Shown here in pieces: positions 22,936-35,289 of a DNA stretch of 64,000 bases. Every line of letters starts with the position of its first letter. The first letter of the stretch is position 1. The position numbers were made by a program, and so were the translations under genes. The notes under the pieces were generated by a model. It was not told the origin of the DNA, searched no databases, and worked only from the letters and a program-made list of their open reading frames with translations. Source of the DNA: Isoetes taiwanensis (Eukaryota; Streptophyta; Lycopodiopsida; Isoetales; Isoetaceae); the NCBI GenBank assembly GCA_021234155.1, contig JAJEKV010000046.1, positions 698,280 through 762,279 on the forward strand, read 5' to 3'.

Positions 22936-25320
22936 GGTATTTGCTATATGTAGTCCAGCTATCTTTTATATGTTTTTTCTTATGTGATATGTCTTTTGTC
23001 GGTGCCACAATTGCATTAACACCAACCCCGTCATTTCTTTTTATCGCTTGTGGTAGATTTTCATGTATCCAAATTATAGGCATTAGACATGATATCTCGC
23101 ATGGAGGTTAGTTTTGTAGATTAGTCCTTTTTTCCTCCAGAGTGTTCATTGCTTGATCTAACCTTTTTTCATATGCCTAGCAGTGGCAATGTTGGACTCG
23201 TTTTCTCTAGTTCTATATGGTTTATATGTTCTCTTATATGATATGGTTCTTGTCACTGTTACAGCTACCCTAAAGCCTATGTGCTTTCATTTCTTTTATC
23301 GTATTTATCTTCATTGCCTTACTCATCTTCTTCTCTTTGTGTCGCCCATCACATCCTTTAATTCTAGTTGTCTATTATTACTCCATTTGTCCCATATATT
23401 TCGTGAGCCTTTTTAGTGGTTGCTTTGTTGGACTTGTTTCAATTGTCCCGTTTCTTCCTGTGGATCCTTACAGTCATACTTTTGCTCCATCCGCTTCTGT
23501 AGTTCTTGTGTATACTACTTTTGTTCATCCCAGGTGACCCTTATGTCCTATTTCTTCATAGTATACTTTTTCTATTGTCTCTACCCCGATTTGTCCTATT
23601 TTGCTCCACGTATTCCATGGTTGTTTGGTCTCTTTAGTTCTTTAAACATCTCCCACCTTGCATTTTGAGAAGTTCTCAAAATCCATGTGGCTACCTGCTA
23701 TGTTCTTCATCTTTCTCTTCAGTGAGTTTTGGTAGCTCTATTCTTTTGATTTCACTTGTTAGAGTTTTGTTCTTTTAGTCTCGTTAGTTCATGTTTGACT
23801 CTGCTGTTTCATTTTGTCTATACTCATTGTTGATTGCTCCTCTTCCAGCCTTTGGTTTACCTATTCTATTACTCATTGTTGGCCTTGCTTTCATGCTTCG
23901 GATCCCCTTAGTCCTTGGGTCTGGTTGGTCTCTAAGGTTGGCTTGCCTCATCAGTTTGTTTGTTGACTATTGTTTATTTCTTGTGGCTGTTACATTTCGA
24001 GTTTGACTAGTGCATATTTTTAGAACTCCAAATTTGCTTGATTTCTTATGTGAACTATAACTTATAGTAGACATGCGCAAGTTATGCACATTAGGCATGA
24101 TGTGGCATGGGGTTATGCATGAGCATTCATTATAGTTTGGCAAAAATATTATATCAAGCATGTATGTGATGTTAGATGGATAAATGTGGCCTTATTCTGT
24201 TTCATGTTGCATAAGTATTTTTTATATGAGTGTGATATGTTTGGTTTTATGATGCATTGATGTGATTATGTAGTCCATCTATCTTTTATATACTTTTCTT
24301 ATGCAGTATATTTCTTGTTGGTGCTGCAACTATATTTATACCAATCTGCCCTGTCAATTCTTGTATCACTTGCTTTTCTTATGGAAGCTATGACTTGTGA
24401 TAGACTTACTCATGTTCGAGTTATAGACATTAGGCATGGGATTTTGGCATGGAGGTTATGCATGAGCATTCTTTATGGTGGCAGGCGTGCTATATCGAGC
24501 ATGAATTATCAAGTTCTATAATGACAACTTTTTACCTCATTCTGTTTCATGTTGCATCAATATTCATTATAAGTGTGGGATCCATTTAGTTTATGAGGCA
24601 TGGGTATTTGTTTTAACTAGTTGATCTATCTTATTTTCTATGTGTCTCTTATGTGGTATGGTTCTTCTTCTTCTTAAAACCAAGGTGCCCCTTCAAATTT
24701 TATCTCCTCTATTGTTCCACTACCTTATTAATTTTCTTCTCTCTATGTCGCCCATCATGTCCATTAGTTTTAGTTGTCCATTATTGCTCCATTTGTCTCA
24801 TAGTCTGTGTGTCTTTTTAGTATTTGCTTTCTTTTCCTACTTGTTCCAAATGTCTTGTTTCTTCCTATGGACTCTTGCAGTCCTACTTGTCCTCCATTTG
24901 CAATTTTGTTCATCCAAGTTGATCTTTCTGTCCTATTTCTTCATGGAATCTTTTTTTGTCTTCTCTATTGCAGGTTGTTCATGTATTCCAATTGCCAAAT
25001 TTGTTCCTCTTGCCCTTCTATTTTGGCGGTGTTTCTATTACCTTTATCCAGTTTGCCCTCTGCTGCACTCCATTTGCTTCCATAGTTCTTGTTACACCGC
25101 TTATTCGTCCTAATTGACTCATCTGCCACATCTATTATTGGAGTTTTTCTATTATAATCTTTCAATTGTCATTTATTCCAAATGTCGATTTGTCCCTCTC
25201 GCCTTCCTTTTCTAGCGGCCACTTTTTATTGCCTTTAATCATCTTTGTGTCATCTTCCTCCACTTGCTTCACAGTTGGGTCAGTTGGTTGGGTCCATTTG
25301 TTTTATGTTTGTTCTTTCAC
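22936..25320. repeat. Degenerate tandem duplication (about 1.3-1.4 kb) with internal repeats
   Basis: TGTAGTCCAGCTATCTTTTA at about 22950 recurs as TGTAGTCCATCTATCTTTTA at about 24270. TATGATATGGTTCTTGTC (about 23235) recurs near 24650. TGTCCCGTTTCTTCCTGTGGA (about 23445) recurs near 24850. A nested repeat of about 335 bp joins 24075-24260 and 24410-24600 (CATTAGGCATG..GGTTATGCATGAGCATTC). The pyrimidine-rich plus strand makes hydrophobic-looking ORFs (Leu, Phe, Ser, Cys) that I do not regard as genes. Confidence 0.7.
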
Positions 25321-25349
25321 GCTATGGCAGGCAGTTGTTGTTGCTGGGT

Positions 25350-25990
25350 AGTATCTTTGACCTGGTTATTTGTAATGGGTTAGCACAATGGCATCTTTCA
25401 CCGCCGCACTTGTAGACAGGAGAACCAAGGGGGCGGCTCCAGTGTGGTGGATTATCTGCTGGTCGAGGAACATGATTTGCACTTGGTTACCCATTTTTCC
25501 ATTGGAACAGACACTTTCCGGGATTTGAGGAAGTGGACTCGGACCACCAAACCTCGCTCAGGCATATACATTGGCGTGCTCCCCGCATCTACCCCTCAAC
25601 ACCCTGTGTGCCCTAAGTCGGCGCTGGACTACGACTACATGCAGGGGACCTATGCCCGGATGCTTGAGCATGATCTCAAGGCGGGACTACCGCAACTCCC
25701 CACACTTCAAAGAACAACATCTCATCCGACTCACCCGCTCGACCCGTGCCGAAGATGCTTTAGAAGAGGCCACTCACGGAGAACCTCGGGCGTTGCCAGC
25801 TTCCCCCGCAACAGATGGTTCGATGATGAGTGTCAGGAGCTCAAACTCGAACTCTGGCAAGTCACTGATCCCACCTCCCACCCGCAGGCCATCAGTCAAT
25901 ACCGCCCCTTCCTCAAGAATAAGAAAGCCAGATACCTCGTAGAGTGGATCGGCATCCCAAGACATTCTAGAGAAAGGTATTGAGCAAGGC
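25350..25990 (+). pseudogene. LINE B endonuclease C-terminus and linker
   Basis: After IFDLVICNGLAQW, the frame from 25444 is open for about 180 codons: VVDYLLVEEHDLHLVTHFSI, then HPVCPKSALDYDYM and a linker with RNRWFDDECQELK, matching the post-endonuclease segment of LINE ORF2. VVDY..L is the typical end of the fold (S.IDY.L). The usual SDH-P is not clear here. Confidence 0.75.
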
Positions 25991-26149
25991 TGTACAACCC
26001 ACATGGAACATCACCTCGGAGCAATGGGTACAGTACTTGCAACAGCTTTACGACCCGCTCAAGGGCTGGGCACTAGTCCCTCCATAGATAGGCATGGCTC
26101 TGGTCATCACAGAGGGGGATAGCTAATGGGAAGGCAACAGATTTAGATG

Positions 26150-27000
26150 GCATGCAGACAGAACTTCTGAAATGAGCTGGTCCTCCACTGGTGCCTGTCC
26201 TCACGACATTATTCAATAAAGCATTGCAAGAAGGCTTCTTTTTGAAGTGGACCACTAGTAGAGTTGTGCCTATATACAAGGCATGGGACCCTCAATGCCC
26301 AACCAACTATCGTACTATTATGGTGAGATCTCTCTTTGCAAAACTATTGGCTGACATCCTTGAGCAGCACAATATGGGCAGAGGAGGCAGATGTGCGAGC
26401 TCTCACACAAGCAGGCTTTTGGCCCAGGCATTACATCATTGATCATATCTTCACTCTGCGCACACTGATTGAGAATAGCAGGAATCGCCGACAAAACTTG
26501 TACTGTTATTTCGTGGATTTCGCTAAAGCTTTTGACACAGTGCCCCGGACAAGTTATGGGACAGATTGCGGCAGCTGGGGACCCCATTTGACTTGCAGAA
26601 TGCAATATACAGGCTATACGAGGCATGCTCAGGCCATATCACATCATCAGGACAACCGATAATCAGTAGTATTGGAGTATGTCAAGGTTGCCCCCTCTCC
26701 CCCACACTCTTTGGTCTATAGATTGACCAGCTGGAAAATTGGCTTTCTGAGCACGGAGGTGCGGGCGCCCATCTCATGCATCACACAATCCGGCAACTCA
26801 TATATGCTGACGATGTCAACCTCCTGGCCTATACTCCAGAGGACATGCGACATCACCTAGATGCTCTTGACACTTTTTGCCGATTCACTGGCATGCGAGT
26901 TAACTTGGCCAAAACTAGAGTGGCTTAGTTTCGGCTATCGCATGACCAAGGCTTCCCCATTCACTTACTGTGGATAAGATGTAGAGGTGGCTCGACCACC
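26150..27000 (+). pseudogene. LINE B reverse transcriptase domain
   Basis: Motifs in order: DLDGMQTELLK (about 26140-26175), VLTTLFNKALQEGFF, TSRVVPIYK, TNYRTIMV, QAGFWPRHYIIDHIFTLR (about 26410), LYCYFVDFAKAFDTVPR with the first catalytic Asp (about 26500-26550), GCPLSPTLFGL then IDQLE after a stop (about 26690-26735), and LIYADDVNLLAYTPEDM with YADD at 26803-26814. MRVNLAKTRV follows as the thumb-entry block. Stops and a frame change near 26550 disable it. All catalytic residues are readable across frames. Confidence 0.92.
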
Positions 27001-27619
27001 ACAAGTACTTGGGGATTGAGTTCTCTCGCTACCACCCACCGAATGCCGCCATCGCTTTGCGGGTCATGGCGGGTTGAAAGCACTATATGCCATGCACAAT
27101 GTACCACAAGGCGTAGTTGTATGCCCGGGCCACCAATCACACTTGTTTAGGGCCTGGTCGAGCCGGTCCTCTTGTATGGGGCGTATGTGGGGTTCGATAT
27201 CCCTCAACACCGAATGACCTCGAAAGGTGCGTAAAGCCTTCTGGCATGAGCCATTGGGGTAAAATCCACAGCCCATACCGGTATCCTACTCCAGAGATGT
27301 TTTTACCCCTTCAACGTGGCCGCATTGAACGCCATATCATTTACTTCTAGAAGGTGGTCGCTATGGGTGATACACGCTTGCCCAACCTTGCTTTGGCCGT
27401 AGCGATGGGTCCCCAACACCTCAAAGCCTGCTGGAAGGACAAGCAAGCTCAGTGGTTCTCATGTTGGGGTGTACAGACAAACAAATGCGTACATGTATGG
27501 ACAAAGAAGGATCACAATGCACTTAAGTTGTACCTAGATGCTACTTTCCTTCGCAAGCTCTAGGATGCAGATGCTCTGACGCATGTTAAGCTGGCACACC
27601 ATCGACAGCAAGTCAATCC

Positions 27620-28120
27620 TACACTATAACCCCAAATTTGGCTCTATGTGTAGTTTTGTGCCATCTTTTTTGCCAAAAAACAACACCTGAAGACCACCCA
27701 TAGTATTGTTCCGAAAATGCTAGAAACAACATGTAGTTTTTGTCTAAAAAGTCTATGCATAGAAATTTGACAGTCTTTTAATAATATTCAATGTGATGTT
27801 TTTTTTGTGTTGTTTTTTGTGTTGTTTTTACTAAAAAATAACGTGTCGTTTAACAAAATATCTACATGTAGTTTTTTAAAGTAGTAGTTATTTTTAAATG
27901 TTATTTTTGCCAAAAAAAACATGTGGTTTCAAAGAATATTCACGTGGATAGTAGTTGTTTTTAAGTGTTGTTTTTACTAAATAATAACATGTGGTTTAAC
28001 GAAATATCCACATGTGATTTTTTAAAATAGTTTTTAAATGTGATGATTCCCAAACGCATGGTCCTAAAGAATATCTACATGTGGTTTTCGTGCATATACC
28101 AAAATAAAAAATAAAAATAA
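27620..28120. repeat. Degenerate about 65-130 bp tandem repeat, AT-rich
   Basis: ACATGTGGTTTAACGAAATAT and TCCACATGTGATTTTTTAAA-type phrases recur at about 27840, 27915, 27985 and 28075, each separated by GTTGTTTTTACTAAA-like blocks. Non-coding. Confidence 0.7.
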
Positions 28121-29860
28121 AAAAGCATTACCAATTACATATCAACACATGGCATCTTTTTTTAAATAACAAAAGCATATTTTTCTTGTATTTATTTTTT
28201 CTTTTAAGATAGCCTTTTTGGGAACCGAACCCAAACAAATCCATTAGGCATAATATTATTAAATTGCAACACAATCTAACATTAGATTAAACATTAGATT
28301 AAAACATAACGTTCAAAATATTACCTAGGTTTTACTTAAAGTTCAAAACATCAAATTAGTTTTATTTCAATGCGCAAAATATTTCAGATTCAAACATTAA
28401 GGTTTCAAATATTTTTCTTAATATTCAAAACACTAGACGTTCATGATATTTGTTTGAACAGTTCTGCTCACAAGTTCCAGCCAGATTATTTGAAAAGTCA
28501 AGAAGGGGAGTACCATGGCATTATCCTTACATGCTTGATTAGCAGCTTCACCTCAAACTCTGCTCAAAATAGGGGAAATGGTCAGTTTTACATTCAAAGT
28601 TCAGCTTGCAAGAATTCATCATAAATAAGATTTAGCATATCAGTCTTACTTTTTGGGCTAGCAAAACATCGAAAAAAGAAAGGCAGAAAGATTTTGATTT
28701 TAAGTTAGGAAGAACTTAGCTCACATGATACGCTAGAAAAATGCTGAAAAAACTCATTGCCCTGTCTGGAACTTGGAGTTCCAGAGTTTCTTTGTCAAAT
28801 GGCTGCAGAGTCTTCAGCTTTAATCAAAGCAAAGCAGTCAAAGCAAAGCAAAGGGTCTAGATGGCATGACTTGGTGGTTTGTTTACTCTGCTTTAGGTTT
28901 TAGAGTACCTTCTTCATGGCTTTTCGACAGTATTGACAGCGTTCTGGCCGCTCTTACCGCAGCCAAAACCCAGGATTTTGACAGATAATGGCGCTTTCCA
29001 GCATTCCCAAGTTGCCCTGCCGCAGGTTTATTCCCCTGTTTAGAACAAAATACGCTTCAGACGAAAAAACAAGGAAGAATAATCACTTTTACTTGTTTTA
29101 CAAGATCTGCAAAAAACACAAATACCGTAGTAAAGCGCAGGCTGGAATCCAGACAGCTTGTGTGATTTGAGATCCACCATTTTTAGCAACTCCATACTGG
29201 CATGTCTTTCGCTCCAGCAAACAGCCAAAGAAAATAGCTGCAAGATAAGAAGCCATCGCCATAGCTAGAGCATAGGGTAAAGCGGATTTCAGTGCTAAAT
29301 ATTAAAAGGCCAGTGGCTACATCCTTCACCGGATTTGCCATCGCCATTTTCTAGCCACAATACACTGCTAAGCTTCAGAAAAACCAAGATGCATGTGGGT
29401 TATCCTCAGTGCCCTGTTAAGCTTCGGTGCACCATCCGCATCGCCATAGCAGGAGCCCTAGCAAAGCAGGAGCCCTAGCAAAGCCGCCAAGGCGAGATAC
29501 AGGGCAGGCGGGAAACATAGTCGTTTAGACCAACCAATGGAATGAAGGGACATGGATCGAAATCCAAGCCATTCATCTTGCCCCATCTCGCCCGTTCATA
29601 AGCCAAAAATGCCCTTACATTTCCCCATATTTTCAAATTATGCCCCTAGAATCATAAAAATTTCAAAAATACCTTTCGTAATTGGATAACTGGATATGAT
29701 AGTGCAAAACCGTGGCTGTTATAAGAAAATATATTGTTACGAGTAACAACTCCAAAATTTGATTCAGGCATCGCATGAGTGAAATCGATGACGATTTATC
29801 TAAATGCATTGAATCACAATTCTACTCGCAAAATCACCATTGAATCGATGTTTCATAAAC
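28121..29860. other. No supported gene
   Basis: Short ORFs only. A 23-bp duplication (AGCAGGAGCCCTAGCAAAG) lies near 29445-29485. At 29605-29690 there is a GGGG/CCCC-phrase block (ATGCCCCTAGAATC..ATTTCAAAAATACC) that recurs inverted near 30180-30260. Confidence 0.4.
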
Positions 29861-29869
29861 CCTTCATCT

Positions 29870-30119
29870 TGATGTAGCAAGGAATATGAATGGGTATTTG
29901 TAGAGAAACCCAAAAGCATTCACCAAAGAAACATGTGTTGCAGCTTCAAATTCTGTCTTTTCAAGTCTAATATGCCGACCAAATGCTGAAGAAGTAGCCT
30001 TATGTAAATGCAACATATCGGGATTTAAAGCCTAAATCAGTCGACCCAATGGAGAAGAAGTAGACTTTTGGGCTCCAATCGAACCAGGAGTCCATCTTCG
30101 ACATATCTGAAGCCGCCAT
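29870..30119 (-). pseudogene. Possible N-terminal exon of an unidentified protein (frameshifted)
   Basis: From an ATG at 30119-30117 in a good context (ATGGCG) the minus strand reads MAASDMSKMDSWFDWSPKVY and FFSIGSTDL, then meets a stop. In a second frame it continues as NPDMLHLHKATSSAFGRHIR, LEKTEFEAATHVSLVNAFGF and LYKYPFIFLATSR, ending in a stop. Both halves look like real protein and join at about 30045, implying a small indel or an intron. I recognise no family. The piece sits between inverted copies of a common AT-rich block (about 29605-29690 and 30180-30260), so it could be a fragment carried by a small element. Confidence 0.35.
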
Positions 30120-30782
30120 GATCGTTCTATTCCATAACAGACTAGATTATCAAATAGTTAAATAAAAATAGTTAAGCAGGGGTAATTTTGGAATTTTGAA
30201 AAATATAAGGACATATAGAGAAATAAGGGAAAATGTAGGGGCATATTAGGAATTTTCCCTTATAAAAATCTAATACGGCTACATATTGGCTCTTATGGAC
30301 TCTTATGGGTGATTCCCTATAGGTTTTTCAGGATCATTGCATCCTGGCATATTTTCTTGAATATGCCAAATCAAGGGTGGAGGAACGTACAACTCACACC
30401 CCTTCATACGTCAATAAAAACCATTGGCCAAACCACATTAAATGTTGTGATCAGAACAGTAGTCGGATTTGGGCTGCTGCGAAAATATAACCATTCGATA
30501 GACAAGTATAATACAAGGTAAACTTGTGGGCTATGATATGATCAATCCTTTGTACTTCTAAAACAATTCTTTGGATAACCCTTAAAACATTCTTTACAAA
30601 GTCAGGTCCACAAACCCATGGGAAATAAATATTAGAGGTATATTGGGATCTTGATGTCGTTACACTTGCGATACAAGCAAAGAGCATGGAAAAGATGATG
30701 TGGCCCTCCAATTGGTGACATGGCATGCCAAGGAAGCAAGGGTACTAGGCCATTAATGAAAAGATGTATATCTTTGGCTTTT

Positions 30783-33075
30783 CATGGGGTGGCGTTGGCA
30801 AATTTGGGGTGACATGGCACCTAGAATCCAACATGCCAAGGTGGCTCAAACATGCCACCTTGGCGCCAACATACCAAGGTGACCGTTGAATTTGCCATTC
30901 AAGTAACCGGCTTCGAGCAGGCTCAAAAAAATCCAAGATCCGTCCATGAGAACTTATCAAACCACGAAGCGTCCTGCGGGTTGACCACGTAGAAAACCAA
31001 ATGTTTTGTCGTTCGGGCAGTACAACGGCTCCGGAATGGAGATCGACTTCGCCATGCTATCCGGAACGGCGAAATTACCCTATGGACCAAGTTACACGGT
31101 CATTTTTTGCAACGAAAAAGACACGAACCCTCTACATGGCAAGATTCGCAGGCCAATTCCTTAGACCAATTGACTACTTAACGAGGGATGAGCTCTTTGG
31201 CGCCACCAAAACTTGGTCTCCGTGGTAATATTAACGCTTTGAGTCCATTGGCAGCCGTCACCACGCCCCGAGTGGGGAAAGCTGCCCGGCCCACGGGCCG
31301 GGGTTCTTTAGGAGGATTCTTTGGGGCTTAATCGCCTCCGAAAGTTTTAAAGGTTCATCTTACGTGTACCACTCCCTCCCACGTGATGACATTGTGCAAG
31401 ATTTTGGTCGGCTCCGACTACAGGATATAGTTTCCTAAACGTAAACCCCGTGTGTTGCTAGGTTATTGAAGGGTTTACGTTATGGGGGTCGAAGTTTTAG
31501 CCTATTGCACTTCTGGGACATGGTTGAGAACCCAGTGAAAACGAAGCAATAGGAACTTATGGAATGGGGTTTGAAGTTATCCTCCTCCCAAAGGTGGCAA
31601 TTAGAAGTCAAGGCCTTTTCAAGTAGCAAAATTGTTTAGGATCATTCCTCGGATAGCCAATAGATCCAAACTCACATTATTCGATTGCCATGGCTGCAGA
31701 TAATGGTTTGCCGAGGCATCTATATTCAGCAGCGACGCTTTGGCTCCGGCGTAAACCATGTGTTGCTAGGTTATTGTAGGGTTTACGCTTCGGAGGCCAA
31801 AACGCGGTCGCTTTCGATAGCTAGGTGCACCTTTGCTAAACACACATGCGGAGCCATGGCAACCGAAATCATAGAGTTTGATCTATTGGCATCCCGAATG
31901 ATCCCAAACAATTTTGCAACGCAAAAGGTGCCTTTGACTTCTAATTGCCACACTGGAGGAAGATAAATCCAAATCCCATTCCCCGCCCTATTGTTTCACA
32001 TTTTCAATCCAGAAGCCGACCATGTCCCAAGTGCAACCGACTAAAACTCGACCTCCATAACACAAACCTTTCAATAACCTAGCAACACACAAGGTTTACA
32101 TTTCTGAGGTCGTGATCCCCAGTCGATTCGACCGTGATCTTCCACAATGTCATCACGTAGAGGGAAGGTGTTGATGCTTTTAAGATGGATCCTTAAACTC
32201 CTAAAATAGTTCACTTCCCCAAAAAGTCCTTCCTCAAGGCCCCGCCACGATTCCGCAATTGTCCCACTCCAAAACCGTGAACTGACTCTCAAGTAATGGA
32301 CTCAAATGTCGCATTTCACTGGTGGGACTGCTTCAGGATGTAAGATCACGTGGATGTTTGAGCCACCTTGGTATGTTGGAGCCTAGGTGGCCTTGGAGCC
32401 CGCGTGGCATGTTTGAGTCACCTTGGTATGTTGGAGCCTAGGGTGGCATGTTTGAGTCACCTTGGCATGTTGGAACCTTGATGGTATGGTTTGAGCCACC
32501 TTGGCATGTTTGAGCCTGTGTGGCATGTTGGAGCCTAGGTGGCATGGGGTTTGAGCCACCTTGGTAATGCCAGGAGCCCGCGGGCATGTTTGGAGCCACC
32601 TTGGCATGTTGGAGCCTAGGTGGTATGTTGGAGCCCGTGGAAAATGTCTCAGCCACCTTGGCGCCTAGGTGGCATATTGGAGCCGCAGACAGTTTGGAGT
32701 CACCGCATGTTAGAGCCTAGGGTGGCATTTTGGAGCCCGCTTTGGTGCATGTTGGAGCCTAGGTGGTGATGTTGTGAGCCACCTTGGCATGTTGGAGTCT
32801 CAAGTGGCATGTTTGGAGATACCTTGGCATGTTTGAGCCCGGGGTGGCATGTTGAGCCTAGGTGACATGTTTGCTCACCTTGGCATGCTGGTTTCAGGTG
32901 GCACAGTTTGAGCAAATCTTGGCATGTCGGAGCCTACATGGCATGCTTCTGAGCCACCTTGTATTGGAGCCTAGTTGCGCTGGAGCCCACGTAGACATGA
33001 TTGAGCCACCTTGGCATGTTGGTTTCCAGGTGGCATGTTGAGTCCACGTGGTATGCCGGAGCCAAATTAAGATGT
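30783..33075. mobile_element. Fold-back element: long inverted arms flanked by inverted tandem subrepeats
   Basis: The inner arms (about 31236-31690 and 31850-32312) are inverted copies of each other over about 450 bp: TTTGAGTCCATT, CACGTGATGACATTGTG, GTGTGTTGCTAGG, GGCAATTAGAAGTCAA and GATTGCCATGGCT occur in the left arm and, reversed, in the right. A central spacer of about 150 bp repeats part of the arm. Outside the arms, a 'GCCACCTTGGCATGTTGGAGCC' subrepeat runs plus-strand at 32351-33070 and minus-strand at 30783-30885. Inverted arms with tandem subrepeats are the layout of FB-type fold-back transposons. No transposase is present. Confidence 0.7.
32351..33070. repeat. About 35-45 bp tandem subrepeats (CCACCTTGGCATGTTGGAG family)
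   Basis: Some twenty degenerate units of 'GAGCCACCTTGGCATGTTGG' alternating with 'AGCCTAGGTGGCATGTTTG'. GCCACC and GGTGGC make each pair partly self-complementary, so the array could form repeated hairpins. Minus-strand ORFs over it (repeated HVQ/GGSN-type peptides) are repeat artefacts. Confidence 0.9.
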
Positions 33076-33299
33076 TATAGTAGGTGTGGTATGTTTGAGT
33101 CCTTCAAGAAATGCCTATATGATGCCAACCCAAAGGTCCATCTTTGGTTCTTCATATCAATGTGTCTTCTACAAGTTGCCAAGTGATCTTGATGTCTTCA
33201 AGTTTCACGCCTAGAAGCCTGCCACTATCAATACATGTATGAAGCCAAATGCTGAAGTGTGTGTCAATTTGTAATGGCATGCAGACAACTTTGGTCATA

Positions 33300-35280
33300 C
33301 ATGGATTCTTAGGAAACCATAAAAACCACACCTAAAAAAAAAAAAACACTACCTTAAAACAACACCTTAAAAAACATCCCTTCAAAAACTTTTCATCTTA
33401 AAAAAGAAAACTATGCCTCCTTAAGAAACCACACATTCTTTAAAAAAAAACTACGTAAGTTCCCTAAGAAAATCCACAAAGATGTCCTTGAAAACCACAC
33501 CTTCCTCCGTGATAACTACGGTAGGTTTTTAGAATCTCAAAAACAACCCGTAGTGTGTTTTTTACCGTTGTTTTCAACCTGCGGGAACAAATTTTTGGTC
33601 AGAGGTGCTAGGGCTCAATGGTGAGTCCCACACCCGCATTTCTGTACACCCATTTGCCCACATGAATATGCACTTATAGCTTCCATTCAAGACGCGTGCA
33701 CATCGCTCAAGATTGAGATAGACTTGGCCTGAAGCACGGAGGAATGGCTTTACAAGTATCGCCACCAGGCCTATCAAGATGAATGTCACGCTCTCTCCAG
33801 ATCCTTCAAAGATTTGCCCATATTCCGCTAATGCGATGTCTGACATTAGTGCCCCGCCGTGACGCTACATGAGTTATTGAATACCTACGGCCGGGCATTT
33901 GTTGGGGTCCTCAAACTTAAATTTTACAGACCAAGGGCATTGCACAAACGCTATCAAAACTGTGGGTATACAAAGGAAATTATTAAAACATAAACAAGGT
34001 TTGAAAACACCGGTAAAGAAAAGTTTTTCCAATTGGGAACTGAAATTTTAGTTGAATCAAGCATACGACAAGAAAATTTTCAATAAATTTTCATGTATTG
34101 TTCCATAAGAACCATGCAAATTTCCAAATAGAAACTTAAAATATTCGAATGTATGGATCCCCTTTGTTTGTGGGCTCTAAAAGTTTCTCCAACACTCAAC
34201 CCACGGTATTTTGAACTTTTCTTAATAATAGGTAGATTCTAGAATGTGGGCTTCCGAGGGCCAAAGAAGAGGCAAGACTGAAAGGGGTACAAACATGAAA
34301 GAAACGCCAAATTGTTCTAATCCGGAAAGGTGGAGAAGCCCTTCCCCTGCATGGTTTAATTCAAAGAATAGGAGAATAAGGCAATCAGCTGAGAGAGAAG
34401 ATAGATAGGCTTCTATCTATCCGGCAGAGATTTTCTACAATGAGAGATAGTGGGTAGTCGCATTACATGTAATCCACCCAATTTAAAAATAAAGTACGTC
34501 CACTCATACAAAATTGACCCCAAAAATACAATGCTAATAGATGTTTGGTTTGTGTACCGGCCAAAACTTATCACCAAATGGATTAACCTACTTTCGGTTT
34601 TCGAGGAAAACCCTAGTGATAAGCTTCCCATAAGGGGCTTGACAAACGAGGGCTGAAAAAATTTCTCCCAAAAACCCACCTAATGGAGAAGTCAAAGTCA
34701 TTGCCGCTGGGCCAACCCTCGTGACCGCACATCATCAACACTAGAACAAATGAAAAAACAAACCTCCCAAAGTGGAGGGGTCATCATGCCACACGCCGAC
34801 AATAAAAAGAAAAGCCTCTTCAAATAGAGGGTCACGCTGCGTGCCCGATGATAAATACATTAAACAATGGGGGTGGGGTGGGTTCCAAAGAATAGAGAAT
34901 AAGGTGCTACCGAGAGAGAAGAGGAAGCCCTAATGAGATGTTGATGAAGGACCTCCGCCTAATATAGCGATCTCCCGACCCGCGTAGCATGCAATGCATG
35001 CATCGCGACATGCATGCTCGCCCTCTCTAGAATCTCGTCTGGCGCTCCGGATCGATGGGATCAGTAACAAGATGATGTTGCCTGTTGTGTTTGCCCTCTG
35101 AATTTGTTACTTACATAGAAGGACATGGTAATGGTGTTGAAGCACATTGAGTGGAAATATATGTTTGAGAATATTATAATGTTGTCTATAAATCAATGTT
35201 GATGGGAAATTAATGACATTGTGGGGATATACATAATAATAGAGCCCTTAGCATTTATATAGGTTCAATGGAATTTTTCT
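33300..35280. other. No supported gene
   Basis: About 33320-33560 is A-rich with recurring ACCACACCTTAAAA phrases. A minus-strand ORF of 90 codons (33846-33574) is open but has no recognisable domain. A diverged direct repeat joins about 34355-34405 and 34875-34930 (CAAAGAATAGAGAATAAGG..GAGAGAGAAGA). Confidence 0.4.
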
Positions 35281-35289
35281 ATATGATCA

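Larger units (their letters stand above)
25345..27600 (+). mobile_element. LINE copy B, truncated at both ends
   Basis: A plus-strand copy of the same LINE family as copy A. It begins inside the endonuclease at IFDLVICNGL (about 25350) and runs through the reverse transcriptase to a C-terminal region ending near 27560. Neither the 5' half (ORF1, first endonuclease motifs) nor the 3' UTR with its simple-repeat tail is present. Base composition is clearly more GC-rich than the flanks on either side. Frame changes and stops show it is inactive, but its reverse transcriptase core is the best preserved of the three copies. Confidence 0.88.

Noticed and set aside
22936-25320. A membrane protein gene, from hydrophobic ORFs up to 157 codons
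   Set aside because: ORFs come from pyrimidine-biased repeat DNA, change frame between repeat copies and match no family.
32071-32292. 73-codon minus-strand ORF in the right fold-back arm
   Set aside because: The matching left arm does not keep the frame, so it is unlikely to be under coding selection.
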